64,000 nt of DNA, from positions 620,001 through 684,000 of the forward strand of contig NZ_JAHSTV010000001.1 in the NCBI RefSeq assembly GCF_019145235.1, in the 5' to 3' direction. The notes under the pieces were generated by a model that did no database searches, was not told the origin of the DNA, and worked only from the letters and a program-made list of their open reading frames with translations. Source of the DNA: Pseudomonas farris (GTDB lineage Bacteria > Pseudomonadota > Gammaproteobacteria > Pseudomonadales > Pseudomonadaceae). The translations under genes were made by a program, and so were the position numbers. This document shows positions 39,277-52,617 of the stretch, piece by piece; within the stretch, counting starts at the first letter, position 1, and every line of letters starts with the position of its first letter.

Positions 39277-39378
39277 TCCGGCATTTATATAGGCGCTCTG
39301 GACGCGACCGGTTTCTGGGACTCTGCCCGATTCTTGTAAAAGAACTTTCATAACGCCTTATTTGCAGAAGTCAGAACC

Positions 39379-40872
39379 ATGAGTGTGAGCAGTGCGAAAT
39401 CTCAACATCCGATCCGTTCGACACGATCGGAGCGGCTTCTGGTTCTCGGCAGTTTGTTGTTGGTGATTGCGATACTCAGCATCGTGACCTTTCTGCTGAT
39501 CCGTGAACGCGCCAATGCCGAATTGTCCGCTGCTCGCGCCGCCAACAATATCGTGCAATTGATCGACGCCGACGTGCTGCGCAATGTCGAACTCTATGAT
39601 GTGTCCCTGCTGGGTTTGATCGCTGCCTCCCAGCGAGAAGACCTCAAGAGCGTTTCTCCAGCCATTCGCCATCTGGCCTATTTCGACCGCGCCACCGCCG
39701 CGCCGTACAAGGGCAACATTTTGTTGCTCGACAACAAGGGCGATGTGATCGCCGACTCGGCCTCGGTGGAGCCCAGGCAGGGTAACTATGCCGATCGCGA
39801 ATACTTTCAGTCTCACGTGAATAACCCAGACCCGGGCATGTTCATCAGTCCCCCCTTCCGAGCCAGGTCGCCCGAACAGGATTGGCGGATCAGTTTCAGC
39901 CGACGGGTGAACGGCTCCCAGGGTGAGTTCCTGGGCGTGGCCGAAGCTGCCATGCGGTTGAGTTACTTCGATCAGTTGTTCAACAGCTTGAACATCGGTC
40001 GTGATAGCACGGTCAATCTGATCAGCAAGGATGGGACTCTTCTGGCTCAGCAACCACGCCTTGCCGAAGAGCTGATCGGCAAGAACTTCAGTAACCGCCC
40101 CAATTTCCAGCGCATCGTCAAAGAAGGCAACGGCAGCTTCACAAGCATGTCCGATCGATACCAGGCCAAGCGTTTGTACACCTTCTCCAAGGTCGGGAAC
40201 TTGCCGTTGATCGTCATCGTTGCGCTCTCGAGCGAGGAAGTCTTTGCGGCCTGGAAGCGCACTGCGGTGGTGGTCAGCTTTGCGACCATTGCCCTCTGCG
40301 TGAGCCTGTTGTGGTTGACCTGGTTGCTCTGCCGGGAATTGCGTCGGCGCCAAAGTGCCGAGCAGGAATTGGCGCAACTGGCCGCCACCGATCCCCTGAC
40401 CGGTCTGGCCAACCGTCGAAGCCTGGATCAGGCCCTGCGCCATGAATGGTTCCGCGCCCAACGCTCCGGTCTGCCACTGTCGTTGTTGATGATTGATGTC
40501 GATCACTTCAAGGCGTTCAACGATCGCCATGGCCACCAAGGCGGCGACGATGCCTTGCGCTGGGTGGCCAAGGTGATCAGCACTCATGTTCGACGGCCCG
40601 CGGACCTGGTCGCCCGTTACGGTGGCGAGGAGTTTTCGGTGATCCTGGCTGAAACCGACAGCGCCGGCGCGCAACAGATTGCCGACAACATCCGCGCAGC
40701 GGTGGAGCAGTTGCCGTTGGTGGGGAGTGATACGTCGCCGATTACTGTCAGTATTGGTATCAGCACTTGGACGACGGCGTCCGACATCAGCTTGGAGCAG
40801 TTGCTGTTTGCGGCGGACAAGGCGCTGTATCAGGCCAAGGAAAGTGGGCGGAATCGGGTGGTTGCCGACTGA
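39379..40872 (+). CDS. Membrane-bound diguanylate cyclase (Cache + GGDEF)
   Basis: The 497-residue product makes c-di-GMP. Domain order: an N-terminal membrane helix (about residues 15-40; LVLGSLLLVIAILSIVTFLL), a periplasmic double-Cache-like sensor (about 45-290), a second helix (about 298-320), then the GGDEF domain. The active loop is GGEEF at about residue 415, with the RPAD inhibitory (I-site) motif five residues before it, so it should be an active, product-inhibited cyclase. The sensed signal is unknown. It is a single gene separated from the RND region by two terminators. Confidence 0.93.
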   Translation: MSVSSAKSQHPIRSTRSERLLVLGSLLLVIAILSIVTFLLIRERANAELSAARAANNIVQLIDADVLRNVELYDVSLLGLIAASQREDLKSVSPAIRHLAYFDRATAAPYKGNILLLDNKGDVIADSASVEPRQGNYADREYFQSHVNNPDPGMFISPPFRARSPEQDWRISFSRRVNGSQGEFLGVAEAAMRLSYFDQLFNSLNIGRDSTVNLISKDGTLLAQQPRLAEELIGKNFSNRPNFQRIVKEGNGSFTSMSDRYQAKRLYTFSKVGNLPLIVIVALSSEEVFAAWKRTAVVVSFATIALCVSLLWLTWLLCRELRRRQSAEQELAQLAATDPLTGLANRRSLDQALRHEWFRAQRSGLPLSLLMIDVDHFKAFNDRHGHQGGDDALRWVAKVISTHVRRPADLVARYGGEEFSVILAETDSAGAQQIADNIRAAVEQLPLVGSDTSPITVSIGISTWTTASDISLEQLLFAADKALYQAKESGRNRVVAD

Positions 40873-40897
40873 CCATTTGTAGTGGATCTACTGGCCT

Positions 40898-40963
40898 CTT
40901 CGCGAGCAAGCCCGCTCCCACATGGGTACGCGGTCTACTGTGGGAGCGGGCTTGCTCGCGAAG
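40898..40963. repeat. REP doublet (short spacer)
   Basis: CTTCGCGAGCAAGCCCGCTC with its inverse 20 bp later; the tightest spacer of any doublet in this window. It separates the diguanylate cyclase gene from lpxC. Confidence 0.9.
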
Positions 40964-40997
40964 GGGTCAGCCCAGACGCCACAAAAAACCGGATCAT

Positions 40998-41030
40998 AAA
41001 AAAAGGCCACCCGAAGGTAGCCTTTAAAAA
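40998..41030 (-). terminator. lpxC / dcw-cluster terminator
   Basis: On the minus strand, AAAGGCTACC-TTCG-GGTGGCCTTT is followed by T7. It marks the 3' end of the dcw operon, 18 bases after the lpxC stop. UUCG tetraloop type. Confidence 0.9.
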
Positions 41031-41047
41031 CTAGAGAGGTTTTTTGC

Positions 41048-41995
<948 letters not shown>

Positions 41996-42071
41996 TCAAC
42001 AAAGGCTGGCGATGATAGCAGACCAGACCTTTGCTGAACACCAATCACCCTAATACCCCTGATACATTTCA

Positions 42072-43265
42072 TCAATCGGCCTGACGACGCAGGAAAGCCG
42101 GGATGTCCAGGTAGTCCAGGTCATCTTGCGGGTTCATCTTCGCGGCAGTCGCAGCACCGGCCTGAGCCTGGTTGCGCATGACGGTCGGACGGTCCAGGTC
42201 ACGGTAGTTCACCGCAGGCTGTTCCTGACGAACAGGGGCTTGTTGTTGTGGCTGGGAAGCCATCGAGGTGTGAACGGTATTGTCGATGACCTTCACAGGC
42301 TTCTCGATTTTAGCGCCTAAACCGGTGGCAACAACAGTCACGTGCAGCTCGTCGCGCATGTCCGGATCGATAACGGTACCGACCTTGACCATCGCGTGCT
42401 CGGAAGCGAAGGCTTCAATGATGCTACCCACGTCGGAGTACTCACCCAGGGACAGGTCAGGACCGGCGGTGATGTTCACCAGGATGCCGCGTGCGCCTTG
42501 CAGGTTCACGTCTTCGAGCAACGGGTTGCGAATGGCCGCTTCGGTGGCCTCGCGTGCACGGTTCGGACCGCTGGCGCAGCCAGTGCCCATCATCGCCATG
42601 CCCATTTCGCTCATCACGGTACGCACGTCGGCAAAGTCGACGTTGATCATGCCCGGACGCTTGATGATGTCGGAGATACCGCGAACGGCACCGGCCAGTA
42701 CATCGTCGGCCTTGGCGAAAGCCGACAGCAGGCTCGCGTCTTTACCGAGGATGGTCAGCAGCTTCTCGTTGGGAATGGTGATCAACGAGTCGACGCTTTC
42801 AGACAGCAGACGAATACCTTCGTCGGCGATCTGCATACGCTTGCGACCTTCGAACGGGAACGGGCGGGTCACCACCGCAACGGTGAGGATCCCCATTTCC
42901 TTGGCCACTTCGGCAATGATCGGCGCAGCACCGGTACCGGTACCACCGCCCATGCCGGTTGTGATGAACACCATATTGGTGCCCTGCAGGACTTCGGCAA
43001 TGCGCTCGCGGTCTTCGAGAGCGGCCTGACGACCTACTTCAGGGTTGGCGCCGGCGCCCAGGCCTTTGGTCACGCCGGTGCCCAGTTGCAGGATGGTCCG
43101 CGCGCCGATACTTTTCAGCGCTTGGGCATCAGTGTTGGCGCAGATGAATTCAACGCCTTCAATGTTGCTCTTGACCATGTGATTGACAGCGTTGCCGCCG
43201 CCACCGCCAACACCGATAACTTTAATTACCGGGCTTGCGGGGATGTTGTCTACGAGTTCGAACAT
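42072..43265 (-). CDS. ftsZ: Cell division protein FtsZ
   Basis: A 397-residue tubulin-like GTPase that builds the Z ring. The GTP loop is GGGTGTG at residues 106-112, after GVGGGGGNAVNHM at the N-terminus, and the T7 loop follows in NVDFADVRTVMS. After a Gln/Pro-rich linker comes the C-terminal peptide DYLDIPAFLRRQ, which binds FtsA and ZipA. Length and motifs are normal. It is in the dcw cluster, 67 bp after ftsA. Confidence 0.99.
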   Translation of the reverse strand: MFELVDNIPASPVIKVIGVGGGGGNAVNHMVKSNIEGVEFICANTDAQALKSIGARTILQLGTGVTKGLGAGANPEVGRQAALEDRERIAEVLQGTNMVFITTGMGGGTGTGAAPIIAEVAKEMGILTVAVVTRPFPFEGRKRMQIADEGIRLLSESVDSLITIPNEKLLTILGKDASLLSAFAKADDVLAGAVRGISDIIKRPGMINVDFADVRTVMSEMGMAMMGTGCASGPNRAREATEAAIRNPLLEDVNLQGARGILVNITAGPDLSLGEYSDVGSIIEAFASEHAMVKVGTVIDPDMRDELHVTVVATGLGAKIEKPVKVIDNTVHTSMASQPQQQAPVRQEQPAVNYRDLDRPTVMRNQAQAGAATAAKMNPQDDLDYLDIPAFLRRQAD

Positions 43266-43332
43266 TTTCCCTCTCCTTACATTCTCTAGTTTTTTCGCCT
43301 ACTGCTGTTTGAAGCGGTGTTGCGGTAAAGCT

Positions 43333-44592
43333 TTAGAAATTGCCTTGTACCCAGCTCTTGAAGCGATCGAGCAAGGCGACTTTCGGTTCGTCATTGCTGT
43401 AGCTGTCGCGGCTGCCGATGCCCGAGAACGAAATCCCGTCGGACTGCTTCTGCAGGCCGTACATCAACAGGCCAACGCCGGTGGAATAAATCGGGTTGCG
43501 GACCACGTCGTCCAGGCCCTTGACGCCATGCGGCACGCCCAGGCGAACCGGCATGTGGAAGATCTCTTCGGCCAGTTCCACCGCGCCTTCCATCTTCGAC
43601 GTACCGCCGGTCAGCACGATGCCGGCCGGGATCAGGTCTTCGTAGCCACTGCGACGCAGTTCGGCCTGGATCAGGGTGAACAGCTCGTCGTAACGCGGCT
43701 CGACCACTTCGGCCAGGGCCTGACGGGACAGCTCGCGCGGTGGACGGTCGCCGACGCTCGGCACCTTGATGGTTTCACCGGCACCGGCCAGTTTGGCCAG
43801 GGCGCAGGCGTAGCGAATCTTGATTTCTTCGGCGTACTGGGTCGGGGTGCGCAGCGCCATGGCGATGTCGTTGGTCACCTGATCGCCCGCAATCGGGATC
43901 ACCGCGGTGTGACGGATCGCGCCTTCGGTGAAGATCGCGATGTCGGTGGTACCGCCGCCGATGTCCACCAGGCAAACGCCCAGCTCTTTCTCGTCGTCGG
44001 TCAGGACCGAGTAGGCCGAGGCCAGTTGCTCGAGAATGATGTCGTCGATTTCCAGACCGCAGCGGCGCACGCATTTTTCAATGTTCTGTGCGGCGTTGAC
44101 GGCGCAGGTGACCACGTGAACCTTGGCTTCCAGACGCACGCCCGACATGCCCAACGGCTCGCGAACGCCTTCCTGGTTATCGATCACGTAATCCTGCGGC
44201 AGGGTGTGCAGCACACGCTGGTCAGCCGGGATCGCCACAGCCTGGGCAGCGTCGAGAACGCGCTCAAGGTCGGCGGAGCTGACTTCGCGATCACGAATCG
44301 CCACGATGCCGTGGGAATTCAGGCTGCGGATGTGATTGCCGGCCACGCCGACGAACGCCGAGTGGATCCGGCAACCGGCCATCAGCTGCGCTTCTTCGAT
44401 CGCGCGCTGGATCGACTGGACGGTGGACTCGATGTTCACCACCACGCCTTTTTTCAGGCCGCGGGACGGATGAGTACCAATCCCGACGATTTCGAGCGTG
44501 CCGTCGTCCGAGACCTCGCCTACCAGCGCCACCACCTTGGAGGTGCCGATATCGAGACCGACGATCATTTTGCCGCTTTGCACGTTTGCCAT
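43333..44592 (-). CDS. ftsA: Cell division protein FtsA
   Basis: A 419-residue actin-fold protein that tethers FtsZ to the membrane. The phosphate-1 loop is GLDIGTSKVVALVGE, the phosphate-2 loop is LVDIGGGTTDIAIF, and the C-terminal amphipathic helix is LLDRFKSWVQGNF, which anchors it to the membrane. Length and order match the family. It lies between ftsQ (15 bp upstream) and ftsZ. Confidence 0.98.
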   Translation of the reverse strand: MANVQSGKMIVGLDIGTSKVVALVGEVSDDGTLEIVGIGTHPSRGLKKGVVVNIESTVQSIQRAIEEAQLMAGCRIHSAFVGVAGNHIRSLNSHGIVAIRDREVSSADLERVLDAAQAVAIPADQRVLHTLPQDYVIDNQEGVREPLGMSGVRLEAKVHVVTCAVNAAQNIEKCVRRCGLEIDDIILEQLASAYSVLTDDEKELGVCLVDIGGGTTDIAIFTEGAIRHTAVIPIAGDQVTNDIAMALRTPTQYAEEIKIRYACALAKLAGAGETIKVPSVGDRPPRELSRQALAEVVEPRYDELFTLIQAELRRSGYEDLIPAGIVLTGGTSKMEGAVELAEEIFHMPVRLGVPHGVKGLDDVVRNPIYSTGVGLLMYGLQKQSDGISFSGIGSRDSYSNDEPKVALLDRFKSWVQGNF

Positions 44593-44607
44593 GGGTCCTG
44601 CCTCTTC

Positions 44608-45474
44608 TTAATTCTTCGCGACAGCGGGTTGGGCTGTCGTGGGCGCTACAGGTTCCCGCCAGCCAACAGCGAGGCCGTTGGCGTAGCGCAGATCGATGCG
44701 CGCAATGTTCGTAATCTGCTCTTTGAGCGTCTTGTCATAGATGGCAATGAAGCGGCGCATCTTTTCCACCAGCTTGCCGCGTCCCAGCAGCAGTTCGATT
44801 CCCGGGCCCGCGCTGCCGGCGCCGGTGGTCAGGAACCAACTGCCTCGTTCACGCAGTTCCAGGCGTGCAATCGAGAAGCCCAATGGCCTGAGCATCTGGC
44901 TCAGCACCTGGTATTGCTGCATCACTTGCTGCTGGGCCCGCTGTGGGCCGAACAGCTGTGGCAAATGTTCGTAGTTCGCCAGCTCACGCGGGGTGAACGC
45001 CTGCCCCTGGTTGTTCAACAGCGATTCGTCGCCCCAACGGGCCACCGGCAGCTGTTCTTCCAGACGAATCACTACTTGATCCGGCCATACCCTGCGCACT
45101 TCGGCGTGGGCAATCCATGGCATCGTTTCAAGCTCGGTACGCATACTCTCCAGGTCGATGGTGAAGAAGCTCGACGCCACGTAGGGGGCGATTCGCTGCT
45201 GCACCGCTTGCTGGCTGATGTAACTCAAGTCGCCCTGCACCGCGACCTTGGTGATCGGCCGGTCGGCGTACGGCAGCAAACGCTGTGCGCCTTCATAAGT
45301 GCCGAACCCCAACGCAACCAGCAGCACGGGCCAGAACAGGCTTTTCAGAAAACCAAAGTTGGCTTTCGGCAGGCGCGCGGACATCGGCTCTTTGGCAACC
45401 ATTCGGCTGGCACCCCGCGGCACCGGCTTGCGGCCGGGTGCGGAGGGCTGATGACGTAGCTGAGCGCCTTGCAT
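44608..45474 (-). CDS. ftsQ: Cell division protein FtsQ
   Basis: The 288-residue single-pass division protein has a cytoplasmic tail of about 55 residues (basic, Pro-rich) and a membrane helix in [26 protein letters not shown] domain follows ([20 protein letters not shown]), then the FtsQ beta domain. It links FtsB/FtsL to the early divisome. I set the start at MQGAQLRHQ (45474), four bases downstream of the ddlB stop; the longer frame runs into ddlB and is not conserved. Confidence 0.95.
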   Translation of the reverse strand: MQGAQLRHQPSAPGRKPVPRGASRMVAKEPMSARLPKANFGFLKSLFWPVLLVALGFGTYEGAQRLLPYADRPITKVAVQGDLSYISQQAVQQRIAPYVASSFFTIDLESMRTELETMPWIAHAEVRRVWPDQVVIRLEEQLPVARWGDESLLNNQGQAFTPRELANYEHLPQLFGPQRAQQQVMQQYQVLSQMLRPLGFSIARLELRERGSWFLTTGAGSAGPGIELLLGRGKLVEKMRRFIAIYDKTLKEQITNIARIDLRYANGLAVGWREPVAPTTAQPAVAKN

Positions 45475-45478
45475 GGTC

Positions 45479-47908
<2,430 letters not shown>

Positions 47909-47916
<8 letters not shown>

Positions 47917-48979
47917 GGGCCACCTCCAGGCAGGTATCGACCACGTTACGAGTGGCATCGGGTTTGGCCAGGCGGCGTGCCGCGGTGGCCATGTCGTTGA
48001 GTCGTTGCGGTTGCATCAAGACCTCTGTCAGGCGAGCGGCAAGATCCGCCGCGCCAGTCGTTCTTTGCGGCATCAGGAAGGCAGCGCCTTCACGGGCCAA
48101 ATAATCGGCGTTGCGGGTCTGGTGATCGTCGATCGCGTGGGGCAAAGGCACCAGCATCGAGGGCAGACCGGCAGCCGCCAGTTCACTGATGGTCAATGCG
48201 CCTGCGCGGCACACCACCAGGTCGGCCCAGCCATAGGCTTGGGCCATGTCTTTGATGAAAGGCTGCACTTGCGCCTCGACGCCAGCTGCGCGATAGCGCT
48301 CTGCAGTCACTTCATCGTGGTTTTTGCCGGCCTGATGAAACACGTCCGGGCGCAGGTCGGGGGCGACTTGCGACAGGGCTTCAGGCAGCAACTTGTTCAA
48401 CGGCTCTGCGCCCAGGCTTCCGCCCAGGATCAGCAAACGCGCCTTGCGACCGGCCAGGGCAGGTCGCGGTGTTTCGAGGAACAGCTCGGTGCGCACCGGG
48501 TTACCGGTGGTGCGACGGCTGCTCGACAGGGTAAAGGTGTCAGGGAACGCTTCACAGACTCGGGCGGCCAACGGCACCAGCAACCGATTGGCGGTACCTG
48601 CCACAGCGTTCTGCTCATGAACAATCACTGGCACGCCGGCCAGTTTGGCTGCAACGCCGCCGGGGCCGGTCACGTAACCACCGAAGCCGACCACACACAC
48701 CGGCCGCAACTGACGAATAATCGCCCGCGCCTGCCAGATCGACTTGAGCAACATGAACGGTGCCTTGAGCAGGGACAATTTGCCCTTGCCGCGCAAACCG
48801 CTGGCGTTGATCCGATGCAATTCAAGACCGGCCGCCGGCACCAGATCGTTTTCGATCCCGCGCGGCGTGCCGAGCCAGTGCACGGTATAACCGCGGGCCT
48901 GGAACTCTCGAGCACAGGCCAGCGCCGGGAACACGTGGCCCCCAGTGCCGCCAGCCATGATCAATACGTTAGCGCCCAT
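47909..48979 (-). CDS. murG: UDP-GlcNAc--MurNAc transferase MurG
   Basis: A 356-residue GT-B glycosyltransferase that converts lipid I to lipid II on the inner face of the membrane. The start [20 protein letters not shown] has the Gly-rich G loop 1. The second Gly loop is [14 protein letters not shown], followed by the acceptor-side [12 protein letters not shown], and the UDP-GlcNAc region is [15 protein letters not shown]. It overlaps ftsW by 11 bp. The longer in-frame upstream extension is excluded by ftsW homology. Confidence 0.97.
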
Positions 48980-50186
48980 GGTTCGGCTCCTCGGCGAAGT
49001 CGCTCTCATGGAACTCCATCTCTTCACTGCCCAAGTGGGTTCGACTCTCCCACTCGATGCGCAGCAACAAGCCAAGACAGGCACAGCAGATCACCAACGA
49101 ACTGCCGCCATAACTGAGGAATGGCAGGGTCAGACCCTTGGTTGGCAGCAGGCCGACGTTCACCCCGATGTTGATCAGGAACTGACCAATCCACAGGAAC
49201 GACAAGCCGTACGCGATGTAGGCGGCGAAAAATTGCTTAGCCTTCTCCGCCCAATAACCGATGTACATGCCACGAATACAGACAAAGACGAACAGCGCTA
49301 CGGTGCACAAAGAACCCACAGCACCCAGCTCTTCGGCCAGGACCGAGAACACGAAGTCAGTGTGGGCTTCCGGCAGGTAGAACTGTTTCTGCACGCTGTT
49401 GCCCAGGCCAACGCCCAGCCATTCGCCGCGACCGAAAGCGATCAAGGCTTGAGACAACTGATAGCCAGCGCCGAACTGGTCGGCCCACGGATCCGCAAAG
49501 TTGGTCAGTCGCGCCATTCGATACGGCTGCATTTGAATCAACAACACCACCGCACCGACAGCCAGGACGACCATCAAGGAAAAACGGAACAGCCCGACCC
49601 CGCCGAGGAACAGCATCGCCGCCGCAGCCCCCATCATCACGACGGTGGCACCGAAGTCCGGTTCCATCAGCAACAGACCCGCCATCGGCAGCAGAACGAT
49701 GAACGGCTTGAAGAAGCCCATCCAGCTTTCACGCACTTCTTTCTGGCGACGCACCAGATAACCGGCGAGGTAGATCACCACGAATACCTTGGCGATCTCG
49801 GAAGGCTGGACGTTGAAGAAACTGAAGCCGATCCAGCGCATCGAACCGTTCACTTCACGACCGATCCCGGGGATTATCACCAGCACCAGCAAACCGAACG
49901 CACCAATCAGCATCAGCCAGCCCAGGCGTTGCCAGGTAGCGATCGGAATCATCATGGTAACGATGCAGGCACCAAGGCCCAGCACCACGTAGATAAGGTG
50001 GCGAATCATGTAATACAGGGCACTGCCCGACTGCACCGCCGCCACTTCGGTCGATGCCGACGCAATCATCACCAGCCCCAGGCCCAACAGCGCCAGGCAA
50101 CCGGCGAGCATCGGGAAGTCGAGGTCGATGCCGCGCCCGGTGATGATCGGCGACGGATACGGCTTGATGATATTCAGGAGGCTCAT
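48969..50186 (-). CDS. ftsW: FtsW, septal peptidoglycan polymerase (SEDS)
   Basis: A 405-residue SEDS glycosyltransferase with about ten membrane helices. It has the lipid-binding/catalytic segment NVQPSEIAKVFVVIYLAGYL, the conserved EPDFGATVV (catalytic Asp region), and LPEAHTDFVFSVLAEELG. It works with FtsI at the septum. I set the start at MSLLNIIKPYP (50186), since the longer frame runs into murD and is not conserved. It overlaps murD by 4 bp and murG by 11 bp. Confidence 0.96.
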   Translation of the reverse strand: MSLLNIIKPYPSPIITGRGIDLDFPMLAGCLALLGLGLVMIASASTEVAAVQSGSALYYMIRHLIYVVLGLGACIVTMMIPIATWQRLGWLMLIGAFGLLVLVIIPGIGREVNGSMRWIGFSFFNVQPSEIAKVFVVIYLAGYLVRRQKEVRESWMGFFKPFIVLLPMAGLLLMEPDFGATVVMMGAAAAMLFLGGVGLFRFSLMVVLAVGAVVLLIQMQPYRMARLTNFADPWADQFGAGYQLSQALIAFGRGEWLGVGLGNSVQKQFYLPEAHTDFVFSVLAEELGAVGSLCTVALFVFVCIRGMYIGYWAEKAKQFFAAYIAYGLSFLWIGQFLINIGVNVGLLPTKGLTLPFLSYGGSSLVICCACLGLLLRIEWESRTHLGSEEMEFHESDFAEEPNHGR

Positions 50187-51529
50187 GCCAAGTCCTCCAC
50201 CGCGCGGACGAACTGGTGACCGCGATCTTCGTAGTTCTTGAACATGTCGAAACTGGCGCAGGCCGGCGACAGCAGCACCGCGTCGCCCGGTTCGGCGATG
50301 GCGCGGCATTGCGCGACAGCTTCGTCCAGCGAGTTGACGCGAATCAGTGGTACGCCATCGCCGATGGCCTGGGCGATCAACTCGGAATCCCGGCCCATCA
50401 GCACCACGGCACGGCAGTTGGCCGCGACCGGATCACGCAGGTCCTTGAACTCGGCACCCTTGCCATCGCCACCGGCGATCAGCACGAGTTTGCCGTCGAT
50501 GTCTGCCCCCAGGCCTTCGATGGCGGCCAGTGCGGCGCCGACGTTAGTGGCTTTGGAATCGTTGTAGTAGCTCACGCCGTTCAGGTCGCGAACCCATTGG
50601 CAGCGATGCTCGAGGCCGGCGAAGGTGCGCAGGCTCGAGAGCATGGCGTCGAACGGCAGCCCCACGGCGTGGCCCAGCGCCAAGGCCGCCAGGGCGTTGG
50701 ACTGGTTATGCGCGCCACGAATTTTCAACTCGCGCACTGGCATCAGGTTCTGGAATTCGAAGGCTAGGTATTTCTCGCCATTCTCTTCCCGGATACCAAA
50801 GGCCTTGAAGTCGGGTTTGCTCAAACCGAAGGTCCAGCACGGTTGGCCTTCGCCCATCAGCGGACGGCTCAGGGCGTCCTGACGGTTGACCACAAATTGC
50901 TTGGCGCCCCGGAAGATCCGGTGCTTGGCCAAGTGATAAGCCGGCAGACCGCTGTAGCGGTCCATGTGGTCTTCGCTGATGTTGAGCACGGTTGCCACTT
51001 CGGCGCCGAGGTGATCGGTGGTTTCGAGCTGGAAGCTCGACAGTTCCATCACGTACAGCTCGACATCGTCGCTGAGCAAGTCCAGCGCCGGCGTACCGAG
51101 GTTGCCGCCGACGGCAACACGTTTGCCGGCCGCAGCCGCCATTTCGCCGACCAGGGTGGTGACAGTGCTTTTGGCGTTGGAACCGCTGATGGCGACAATC
51201 GGCGCCTTCGCGTTACGCGCGAACAGCTCGATGTCGCCGGACAACTTCACGCCACGGGCGGCGGCAGCCTGCAGGGCCGGGGTCGCCAGCGCCAGGCCGG
51301 GGCTCACGTAGAGCTCGTCGGCACGGCACAGGAATTCGACATCCAGCTCGCCACAACGCACTTCCACGTGCGGATAGTCACGCTTGAGCGTGGCCAGTTC
51401 CGGTGGATTTTCCCGCGTATCGGCGACAGCAAACGACACGCCCCGGTTCGCCAGGAAGCGAACCAGGGACATGCCGCTCTTGCCGAGGCCGACAACGATG
51501 CGGAAGTGGTCAGAAGCGATCAGAGACAC
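50183..51529 (-). CDS. murD: UDP-MurNAc-L-Ala--D-Glu ligase MurD
   Basis: A 448-residue Mur ligase adding D-glutamate. The N-terminal domain opens FRIVVGLGKSGMSLVRFLAN. The ATP loop is SGSNAKSTVTT, the usual Pseudomonas variant of GTNGKST. The central domain has NISEDHMDRY and the C-terminal domain RCQWVRDLNGVSYYNDSKAT. It starts 5 bp after the mraY stop. Confidence 0.97.
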   Translation of the reverse strand: MSLIASDHFRIVVGLGKSGMSLVRFLANRGVSFAVADTRENPPELATLKRDYPHVEVRCGELDVEFLCRADELYVSPGLALATPALQAAAARGVKLSGDIELFARNAKAPIVAISGSNAKSTVTTLVGEMAAAAGKRVAVGGNLGTPALDLLSDDVELYVMELSSFQLETTDHLGAEVATVLNISEDHMDRYSGLPAYHLAKHRIFRGAKQFVVNRQDALSRPLMGEGQPCWTFGLSKPDFKAFGIREENGEKYLAFEFQNLMPVRELKIRGAHNQSNALAALALGHAVGLPFDAMLSSLRTFAGLEHRCQWVRDLNGVSYYNDSKATNVGAALAAIEGLGADIDGKLVLIAGGDGKGAEFKDLRDPVAANCRAVVLMGRDSELIAQAIGDGVPLIRVNSLDEAVAQCRAIAEPGDAVLLSPACASFDMFKNYEDRGHQFVRAVEDLA

Positions 51530-51534
51530 TCGTT

Positions 51535-52617
51535 CTACCTCAGCTTCAGGGTGGCAAGGCCGACCAGTACCAGAATCACGGTGATGATCCAGAAACGGAC
51601 GATCACACGCGGCTCGGGCCAGCCCTTGAGTTCAAAGTGGTGGTGTATCGGTGCCATGCGGAATACACGGCGACCGGTCAACTTAAAGGAGGCAACCTGG
51701 ATGACAACCGACAGGGTCTCCATCACGAACACGCCGCCCATGATGAACAGGACGATTTCCTGACGGACGATCACCGCGATGGTGCCCAAGGCCGCGCCCA
51801 GCGCCAGTGCGCCGACGTCGCCCATGAATACTTGGGCCGGATAGGTGTTGAACCAGAGGAACCCCAGGCCCGCGCCGATCAGCGCGCCGCAGAACACGAT
51901 CAACTCACCCGCGCCCGGTACGTAAGGAATCAGCAGGTATTCAGCGAACTTCACGTTACCCGACAGGTAGCAGAAGATCCCCAAGCCGCCGCCGACCATC
52001 ACGGTAGGCATGATCGCCAGACCGTCGAGGCCATCGGTCAGGTTGACCGCGTTGCTCGAGCCGACAATCACGAAATAGGTCAGGACGATGAAGCCCGCGC
52101 CCAGCGGAATGCTGTAGTCCTTGAGCATCGGCAGGATCAGGGTGGTTTCTACCGGCGTCGCGGCAGTCATATAAAGGAAGATCGCCGCGCCCAGGCCGAA
52201 CACCGACTGCCAGAAATACTTCCAGCGGCTCGGAAGGCCGCGGGAGTTTTTCTCGATGACTTTGCGGTAATCGTCGACCCAGCCGATGGCGCCGAACAGC
52301 AGGGTCACCAACAACACGACCCAAACGTAACGGTTGGCCAGGTCAGCCCAGAGCAAGGTGCTAACGCCGATGGACGAAAGAATCAGCGCACCGCCCATGG
52401 TCGGGGTGCCGGATTTGGACAGGTGCGATTGCGGGCCGTCGTTACGAACGGATTGACCGATCTGACGGTTCTGCAAGGTGCGGATCATCCACGGGCCATA
52501 GCACAGCGACAAGACCAGCGCAGTCAGCACACCGAGAATCCCGCGCAGGGTCAGGTACTGAAAGACCGCGAAGCCTTTGTAGAACTGTTGCAGATACTCC
52601 GCTAGCAGCAGCAGCAT
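51535..52617 (-). CDS. mraY: MraY, phospho-MurNAc-pentapeptide translocase
   Basis: A 360-residue integral membrane enzyme that makes lipid I from UDP-MurNAc-pentapeptide and undecaprenyl phosphate. About ten membrane helices surround the active-site Asp residues in GWVDDYRKV and [11 protein letters not shown], and the family end has [12 protein letters not shown]. The TAATG overlap places its ATG at the last base of the murF stop. A longer ORF upstream is only murF shadow. Confidence 0.97.
   Translation of the reverse strand: MLLLLAEYLQQFYKGFAVFQYLTLRGILGVLTALVLSLCYGPWMIRTLQNRQIGQSVRNDGPQSHLSKSGTPTMGGALILSSIGVSTLLWADLANRYVWVVLLVTLLFGAIGWVDDYRKVIEKNSRGLPSRWKYFWQSVFGLGAAIFLYMTAATPVETTLILPMLKDYSIPLGAGFIVLTYFVIVGSSNAVNLTDGLDGLAIMPTVMVGGGLGIFCYLSGNVKFAEYLLIPYVPGAGELIVFCGALIGAGLGFLWFNTYPAQVFMGDVGALALGAALGTIAVIVRQEIVLFIMGGVFVMETLSVVIQVASFKLTGRRVFRMAPIHHHFELKGWPEPRVIVRFWIITVILVLVGLATLKLR

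Noticed and set aside
43183..45459. 758-codon plus-strand frame across ftsA and ftsQ
   Set aside because: Shadow of two well-identified minus-strand division genes; low-complexity His/Arg/Gln-rich product.
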